From NCBI GenBank assembly GCA_905147135.1, contig LR990067.1, positions 7,440,001 through 7,504,000 of the forward strand: a DNA stretch of 64,000 nucleotides, read 5' to 3'. This DNA comes from Blastobasis lacticolella. Its lineage: Eukaryota > Arthropoda > Insecta > Lepidoptera > Blastobasidae. The translations under genes and the position numbers were made by a program. Of this stretch, positions 58,401-64,000 are shown piece after piece (positions within the stretch are counted from its first letter, which is position 1; each line of letters begins with the position of its first letter). The notes under the pieces are model-generated. The model did not search any database, was not told the origin of the DNA, and saw nothing but the letters and a program-made list of their open reading frames with translations.

Positions 58401-59983
58401 CACAGATGAACTAGCAATACCAATGATTAAAGTTCCATCAATGTATACAATAATTAACTGCAATAAAGTTGCAAGGTCTCTCGTATAGAATGACGATACG
58501 CGGTCAGCGCGACTTGTGATTATTCTGTGATGAAAAATACCACAATGGACTATAAATATACCTAGGCATAAAGAATGGTAGGTGTTAAGTAAGTATAATT
58601 ACTTGTTGCCAAGTAGAAATAATTTGTTGTCGGCTTGTTGTAACAATTGTTGAGGTCACAGTGACAACACTATTTAGAACTCGATAAACCAATTTGAATA
58701 TCGATTTCATTTTATTTTATGAGGTAAGTAAGTACACCAATATTCTTAAGTTACATTTAAAATACCAGATATTCTGATACACAAGCGAATTGGAGGTATA
58801 CACAATCATCATCGTCCTAGCACTCATCCCGGCCTCTGCCAGGGTCCGCTTTCTTATTCATTCTTCTCCACTTCATCCGGTCTTCGGCATGCTCTCGTCG
58901 TAAGCCGTTCGCAATTAGATGTATACACAATATTTACCAATAATGCTACGCAGCAATATAAAGAAAAATACAAACTAGTACACCTTGGCCCCAAACCAAA
59001 CTACTGGAATACCTGTGATAACTCGGAAGACTCTCTACGAAACTCTAGAATCGCCAATCCAATGCTCCAATGGCATTAATTTGAAATTATCTATACTAAC
59101 ACACATAAGGAAAAAACGCCGTGAAGTTATGTATGTACCTATACAAACGCAAAGCCTTTTCTCTATAGGGGAACGCAGAGCCTACATTGTCCCACTGCTA
59201 CGGTTCTGGAAAATCGATCATCAACGTTTTCCTACAACATGCTTGTCGGTTTGGTTACTAATGATATGACTTTTTCTTGAAATTACCGTAAATTTGATCA
59301 TGGTACGTATATCTCGGTCTCCCCTTCCAACATCTACGTTCTACTTATACTACCTCATGCCATATAAGTACTTTCCGATAATCAACGGATCGACAAATAA
59401 AAAAAAATAAAAAATTATATGTGGCCTGTGTCTCATACGTTTTGGCGGCAGTTGCTGCTTGCTTTCACGAACGCCCTACGTTTGGTCGCTTTCGTGGTTT
59501 GTTTAACAAAATGCATAACATTAAAATATTCAAATCGATAACAACATATACAAAATTAATTAGATGAATATTATAAGATATGAAATAGATATTGTATATA
59601 TTTACTTTCAAATCTCTTAATAAACCTTTCGATGCAAAATACATGTTAAAATCGCAACATGCATTTATTTGTTCTATAATTATGTAAATTCGTACCATGA
59701 AAGCCTTAAGGAAAAATATGAAATGATCTCCTAAGTTTCTCGCTTTAAAATATAAAACAAAACCAACTCACTGTTCGACGCAATGGGCGGCAGTTATCGC
59801 CCAGTTCTCGTTCAGAAGCGCTGCCCCGCACTTATGCAGGTATGTCGAGGTCCGGTACTGCCGCAGGGAGATCTGCCAGGGCCACTGTCCGAAGGAGGAC
59901 TTGGAGCCACCGACGATCCGACTCTGGGGCCACATACGGCGTCCGCATACTGCCAGCACGAGTAAAGTGGAATTTATGATCAT
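46489..59983 (-). CDS. Stubble/matriptase-like trypsin-type serine protease, five exons
   Basis: Minus-strand exons: 59983-59772, 57030-56878, 48901-48786, 48015-47860, 46652-46489 (212+153+116+156+164 nt, 266 aa); GT-AG and phases close. Activation site [15 protein letters not shown]; catalytic His in WAITAAHC, Asp in [10 protein letters not shown], Ser in DSCEGDSGGP (codon block split by the last intron); Asp six residues before the Ser predicts trypsin-like Arg/Lys specificity; the end is [20 protein letters not shown]. This chain is the conserved catalytic domain of the insect Stubble/Notopleural group, which act in epithelial and cuticle remodelling. The ATG at 59983 follows an in-frame stop and gives a short hydrophobic leader (STLLVLAV), so a small secreted enzyme is possible; however CTGGCAG at about 59947 could be an acceptor, making this the 3' end of a longer mosaic protein with exons outside the window. 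Confidence 0.9.
46860..47105 (-). repeat. 250-bp retroelement end
   Basis: Minus-orientation copy in the protease last intron (plus strand TATAACAGTCCACTGCAGGA to GCCGGACACCACACGG). Confidence 0.75.
47268..47515 (-). mobile_element. SINE family A, headless
   Basis: Minus-strand body (CTTGGCGTGCTCTCGCGTGC to CCGTAAGAGCGTCGGTTAG), ending where a copy of the AGCTCGTCTA MITE begins. In the protease last intron. Confidence 0.75.
47516..47755. mobile_element. MITE (GAGCTCGTCTA ends), copy 2
   Basis: Inverted copy of 3788-4039, sharing the interior (CACAAGCAAGTTTAAAATAT, CGCGTCGTTCATTGGCTCCC). The right terminal repeat is cut after GTGGGGCGCGTCA. Confidence 0.75.
48165..48375 (-). mobile_element. 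SINE family B with inserted repeat
   Basis: Minus-strand copy: CGACCTGAGTGGTTCAGTTG head at 48372, CCGGCCGAGCAGAAATTG. The body is interrupted at about 48205-48285 by a short repeat also found at 54757-54912 and 58088-58285. Confidence 0.7.
48940..49195 (-). repeat. 250-bp retroelement end
   Basis: Minus-orientation copy with its CATCATCAACA tail, starting about 30 bp upstream (transcript sense) of protease exon 3. Confidence 0.78.
49400..51900. other. Protease intron 2, repeats and unique DNA
   Basis: Besides the SINE at 50475-50805, 51185-51370 resembles a minus-strand retroelement 3' end also seen at 29630-29720 (CTGACACAAGTAAACC-type). No exon found. Confidence 0.5.
50475..50805 (+). 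mobile_element. SINE family A
   Basis: Nearly full length: ACCTCGGTGGCCTATCGGTA head, ATGGACCAATGTCTCTTTCC, and GGGCTTTTGTGTGCGAGAGC end. Confidence 0.8.
51906..53003. mobile_element. hAT-like element rich in GGATATCCGG palindromes
   Basis: Ends TAAAGATGTAACGGATA and (reverse) TAGAGATGAAACGGATA are inverted repeats, flanked by ATTATTAC on both sides (51898-51905, 53004-53011), an 8-bp target duplication. The first 120 and last 80 bp are packed with CCGGATATCCGG/CCGGATACCGG. Inside, minus-strand 52435-52250 is a LINE tail relic ([16 protein letters not shown]). No transposase seen. Confidence 0.85.
53103..53365 (-). mobile_element. SINE family B
   Basis: Minus strand, from CGACCTGAGTGGTTCAGTGG at 53365 through GGGTTCGATTCCCGGCC to CAGCGCCATCTAGCCCC, nearly full length. 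Confidence 0.78.
53807..54065 (+). mobile_element. SINE family A, internally deleted
   Basis: Complete tRNA-like head (GAGCGTCGGTGGCCGAGTGG) joined after CCTTTGTACATTAG directly to TTCCCCTGGCAGCAGGG. Confidence 0.8.
54385..54525 (+). mobile_element. RTE-like 3' end fragment
   Basis: Matches the last ~120 bp of the 22-kb RTE element (GTGGACCGACGACCTGGTAA, then TATGCCCAGCAGTAGGCGTC) and ends in a GATGAT tail. In the protease intron 2. A shorter relic of the same tail is at 24773-24855. Confidence 0.8.
54549..54612. other. 21-bp stem with 22-nt loop
   Basis: AATGGGAATTTCAGTGTCAC(T) at 54549-54569 is exactly inverted at 54592-54612. The size is in the range of a pre-miRNA-like hairpin, but the perfect stem fits a small foldback element equally well. 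Confidence 0.75.
54752..54912. repeat. Short inverted repeat family (ATGTCGAATT type)
   Basis: TATTCTCACGCTGTGACGTC at the left, AAAATGTCGAATTTGAGTGA at the right. Relatives at 58083-58285 and within the SINE at 48205-48285. Confidence 0.5.
55000..56500. other. Protease intron 2, remainder
   Basis: AT-rich; a dispersed repeat at 55490-55640 (AAGCATCTCGATTACAC) is shared with RBM8A intron 4. No exon found. Confidence 0.5.
56540..56870. repeat. Degenerate CCC-rich tandem DNA
   Basis: Loose ~20-bp units of the type CCCATTTGACCCC / TTTCGCCCCATTCGACCCC lie beside protease exon 2 (56878). ORFs across it are composition artefacts. Confidence 0.6.
57120..57240. repeat. GTAGGG-type low-complexity repeat
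   Basis: Irregular GGGTAGGGTAGG / GTAGGGGTAG units in protease intron 1; not the TTAGG telomere motif. Confidence 0.75.
58083..58290. repeat. Short inverted repeat family, second copy
   Basis: AATTCTCACGCTGTGACATC with CGACATTTTTCTAGC at the left and GTGGCTAGAGATAATGTCGA at the right match the 54752 repeat. Confidence 0.5.
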
Positions 59984-59999
59984 TCTGTCTCCTTGGTCG

Positions 60000-61580
60000 G
60001 TTTACCGCACTTTTTGGTGGAGGCTGTTTGAATTTTGAATTTCAATTCTGTGTTCGGGAATTGAATGTCTGTGTTTTTGTTTTTATGGACGAGGAAGTTT
60101 TGATTTTATTGGTTTTATTCACAATTTATTATTAGGGTCAGTAGTAATTAATTAAGTTTGTCTTTAAACTTTTATTGAAATGGGAGACTAGAAGGCACTC
60201 ATGAAAGCACTACAGTAAGTTTCAGTCTTTTTTAATTCTAACGAGTCTCTCTATCACATTACATAGTTTTTATAGCATTACACAAATTTTAAGTCACTTT
60301 TTATTATATCACCATAAAAATCAAATTCAAACTCCCAGGACATTTTAATAAGGAGCCCCTCATTATGGAAAACCACGAAATAATGTCCGAACGCGCACAA
60401 TTATTTTCACACCTAACGTAAACTAACTAACTAAAATTAACTTTTAAATATCACAAAATGGAATAGAACGTTCGGAAATCGCACGCCGCATGCAACCTGT
60501 CCTTGCTCTTGCCTTGGCCATGTACGATCTCATCGCTGACAACTCTTTGTTTGAGCGACTTATTCTTTTTTATTGTTTATTACTGGCTGGTAATAAAAAA
60601 CTTTACAAGTTTAAATTTTGCCGACGGGGAAAAAAATAACCAAGTTGATTGCAAGGAGTTTTGATATGCTGGCGAAGATTCTGGCGCCATTATTGGTTCT
60701 ATATTTAAATTTGTAGCTTTGCACGCAGCTAGTGGTGCGTTCTTTGACCTAGCGAACGTCATTTTCGCGGGAATCTCAAGAATTTTGTATTGGTATCGGA
60801 AAAATAAAATTGATACAAATAGACATGTTTGTTTTTTAGCCTTCGTTATTTCTTATATTCAGTTCTAAACTTAGTTTAATTGGATATTTAGACACAAATT
60901 TATGTCTACGATTTGTTTGTTATTGTATTGTGCATACTTTGCGCAGGTAAATAACCTTTTGGCGCTATATTTCAATGTCAATGATCCGCGAATGTCACTT
61001 TAGTAGTGTTGTGACTATTGAATTAGTTAGGTAGAGGTACATAAGTACTTTGTTTGTTCGTTTCTATTTGTGGTACTACCAAATCCGAGGAAGAATGGAT
61101 GAACTGGGTATATGGTGACATGCTTAAGAAAGATCTAGGTACTATCAGAGGTAGAGGTAGGTGAATGTTGCTGCAGCGGCAAATGAAAATGTTCTTGAAG
61201 TAGTAATGCACTTATGCTCTTGGACTGTACTTATGCCAAGATGTAGAGAATAAAAATAGTTTAAAGAGCTTTATGATATCCATGTGGTTTCCCCGAAACG
61301 ACAGTTTTTAAAAGTAAGTCAAGAAGAGAAGGCCTACCGTAGATTTTACAAAACATATTTAAGAGTAGTTTATCTAGATTTTCCCGAAATGTCCTCTATT
61401 TTAGGTTGTCTCTAGGTATACTACATTTCATTTGGGTGGTCCATTATTAATGAAGAAATATTAGGTAATAAAAAGAACATAATATTAGGTATTCGTTTAA
61501 TTATTACGTACCTAAAAATATCTTCTGTAAGGCTACTTTAACCTTTCCTCTAACCTTCATGTTTATGTATATCGATTATG
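60000..61580. other. Upstream of the protease, nothing assigned
   Basis: AT-rich DNA without convincing exons on either strand; promoter or further 5' exons of the protease could lie here or beyond the window. Confidence 0.5.
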
Positions 61581-61582
61581 CT

Positions 61583-62165
61583 TTGTCTAAAATAGGATGA
61601 TAATTTTGACAGCTCACTAATTGTTGGTCTTTGGCGCACGCCTATGAAGTTCTGTGTTTTTTTTCGGTGAAATGTACTACGGGAAATGTCGTACTTCATA
61701 GACAGGCCCCGCCCCTTTAGTGAAGTGCCACGAATAACGAATAACAACAGACAATCGAAAATCGATATTGATATAATATAATCGAATATTTAAAATTTAC
61801 ATTTAAGTAAACTTATTAATTTTTGTAACTAAACTCTTATTCTTTGTTTGGATTTCACCTTAAGAGACCTTTCACAACAACAATAACGAGTCGCGCATAT
61901 TCTACGTAATAGGATAACTGACCGAATAGAAATACGCACGTGTCATAATCGTCGTTGTAGAAGGGTTTTTAATGTCGTATTAATAAATTATTAATTCAGA
62001 AGAAAATAAGTAGTTTATTTGGTATAATACGTATAGCATAACCATGCAACTATCGATTCTAAGTTCTATGAGAATGATAATCGATAATCGAATAGATTCA
62101 TTAACGATTTTACACAACCGCATCGCTACTGTGATCTGTCAAAATTATCATCCTATTTTAGACAA
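61583..62165. mobile_element. 583-bp element with perfect 30-bp TIRs
   Basis: TTGTCTAAAATAGGATGATA plus ten more bases (through ATTTTGACAG) at 61583-61612 is exactly inverted at 62136-62165. The interior is non-coding, with ATCGAT-rich segments near the right side. Superfamily not determined. Confidence 0.75.
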
Positions 62166-62538
62166 GGTATAACAATAAAATTTGATATTGCGAACCCTGG
62201 GTCCTCGCGTACCGCGCGAGGGCGCAAACATGACAACGCCAAGATGAAGATGATGATGACAAACAAAATTTTTTATTGATAAACTGCATTACTAGTATGA
62301 AATAACAAAAAAGCTGCTGTTCATTTGTCAACAAAAGAACAATTTATTTAATCAAACGCCAAATATTTTTTATCATTTTCTAAATGAGGTATTTTTTATC
62401 TTTCATCTTACTAACCGAACTACGAGTAGTTTGGTCCTATCCCGCGGATACCGCGGGATCATATTATATTTCCGGGATTAAAAGCACACTATAGCACGCG
62501 GGAATATCCTTCCGAGAATAGGACTTGTTGTTTTTAAG

Positions 62539-63704
62539 CAGTGGCGTAGCGTGCCCTCCGGGGGCCCCGTATCGATAATTGTGTAGGGGCCCTTTAGCAA
62601 ATACCTCCAACTACGGGGTGTACTAATGAGTAACATAAATCCTAGTCTCAGCTTATGTCAATAAATGGACTAGCCTAGCGCGCTCTACATTTGTGTGAAT
62701 ATTGACTCTAAAAGTCGGGTCCACGAGGCTAGGTAGAGCTCGGAATTTTTGATATATGGGCCCTTGACTTGGCTTTATTTATACACAGTCACTTTCCTGG
62801 GTTTACCCCCCCACGCAGCCACATTCGTGAGTCACCAGTCACCCCACACACTTTTCTGGGGGTCTCCAATCACCCCTACTCACCAACATTCGTTGGGGTC
62901 AAAAGTGACCCCACGACCGGGGGTCAAAAACGACTCCGACCACCATCAAAGGGTCACCAAAGACCCCCACGCATCCCTTCCATCATTCTCCTGCCCTTAT
63001 CCCATTAATTTGGGGTCAGCACAGTACATTTTCTCTCTCCATTCGTCTATCGCGGCCATCTAATCATCATATCAGCCGAAAGACGCCCACTGCTGGGCAT
63101 AGACCTCCTTGAAACCTTGCATGATTATGAATGAGCGAGCGTAGCGAGCTCGAATTTTTGCATATATACATTAAAACATTGCGCGTTTTCGTTGAAAAAT
63201 ACCGTAAAATCAGCAATATCGAAATCGGGCTACCTCGAAATTTTTTAGGAGATTGTATAATAAAATCAAGTTTGCGTACATTTAATGAGCGAGTGTAGCG
63301 AGCTCTAAATTTCTGAAATGATGGCTATCAAAACTTTCCATTATTAACTTGACAACAGTCAAATTCAAAGGTTGAGGGCTCGGAGCCAAGACGATTATGC
63401 ATGTGAGCGTGTGGACCTAGGTTATTATAAGCCTGATCCACATGACCCATTTAGGAAAGAACGGAGCTCTGCCTTTGGTGTTAAATATAAATATGATAAT
63501 AAAAATGTTAATTATCTCTTAAACGAAAGGTGAATGAAAACGGATTGTATCACTTGATTTCATTTGCTATTTTGGCGGAGGGAGCCCCCAACCCTGGCCT
63601 GAGTTTAAGAGATAACGTGTATTTGCTTACACACATTTGGGGGCCCCTATAGCCCGGGGCCCCATATAATTGATACGGCAGATACGGCGGTAGCTACGCC
63701 CCTG
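62539..63704. mobile_element. hAT-like non-autonomous element, copy 2
   Basis: Same ends and body as the element at 40964-42014, flanked by TTTTTAAG at 62531-62538 and 63705-63712. About 330 bp near 62780-63112 (CACCCC/GGGGTCA-rich, with a CATCATATCAGCCGAAAGAC LINE relic) is absent from copy 1. Confidence 0.85.
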
Positions 63705-64000
63705 TTTTTAAGCTAAGCTATTCTATTAGCATACAGTATAAAAATATCTCACGAACTTAGTTCAATAGTTTCGGAGATTATTAGATACAATTAGTGCGGG
63801 CAGTGAACCGTGATACTCATTTAATGACGTTCATTTAACGTGACATGTATTTGATGCTTAACTATCTTACGGATTTGTTAATTTTTTATTCCGAATATGG
63901 AATGGAATAAAATTTATCAGTAATTTGAAAACTAGCTTTTGCATGCGACTTCGTCCGCGTCGAAATAGTTTTTAGGGCAGTTTATCTTTTCTCGAACGAC

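Overview
This is nuclear DNA of an insect, most likely a moth or butterfly. Genes are split by GT-AG introns, intergenic DNA is AT-rich, and much of the window is transposable-element debris of lepidopteran style: tRNA-headed SINEs, non-LTR elements with GATGAT tails, and many short inverted-repeat elements. Nothing looks bacterial or phage-like. Species is not determinable by eye; the order is inferred from repeat style and protein similarity as I remember it.

Layout. (1) 5.6-20.8 kb, minus strand: Metaxin-2 (Mtx2), an outer mitochondrial membrane import/assembly protein, with two candidate terminal exons at 11.7-11.9 kb and 5.6-5.7 kb that share motifs and accept the same splice phase. Between them, on the same strand, lies a four-exon chain (6.65-9.95 kb) for an unrecognised acidic protein with one likely membrane segment. 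Intron 4 of Mtx2 holds a 4-kb element with 31-bp terminal inverted repeats. (2) 22.0-23.3 kb: an RTE-like LINE fragment with a long open reverse-transcriptase ORF. (3) 23.46-23.77 kb minus: first coding exon of an unrecognised gene, head-to-head with (4) tsunagi/RBM8A (Y14, exon junction complex core), plus strand, 24.18-28.29 kb, five exons. (5) RpL23, minus, 33.24-35.75 kb, four exons, head-to-head with (6) the proteasome beta-7 subunit (PSMB4), plus, 36.34-39.83 kb, five exons. (7) A U6 snRNA gene, minus, at 42.6 kb with its own TATA-like element. (8) A Stubble/matriptase-like trypsin-type serine protease, minus, five exons over 13.5 kb (46.49-59.98 kb).

These genes are independent housekeeping loci (mitochondrial import, mRNA surveillance/splicing, ribosome, proteasome, spliceosome) plus one secreted protease; there is no operon logic. 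The two head-to-head pairs may share promoters.

The rest is repeats: three hAT-like elements with clear 8-bp target duplications (40.96-42.01, 51.91-53.00, 62.54-63.70 kb), several TA-flanked or foldback MITEs, about a dozen SINE copies of one family and three of another, LINE 3' tails, and two minisatellites that bracket Mtx2 exon 6a. Exon boundaries were placed by reading splice consensus and checking that phases join; no expression data were available. The most interesting item is the Mtx2 3' end with its duplicated terminal exon and interleaved unknown gene.
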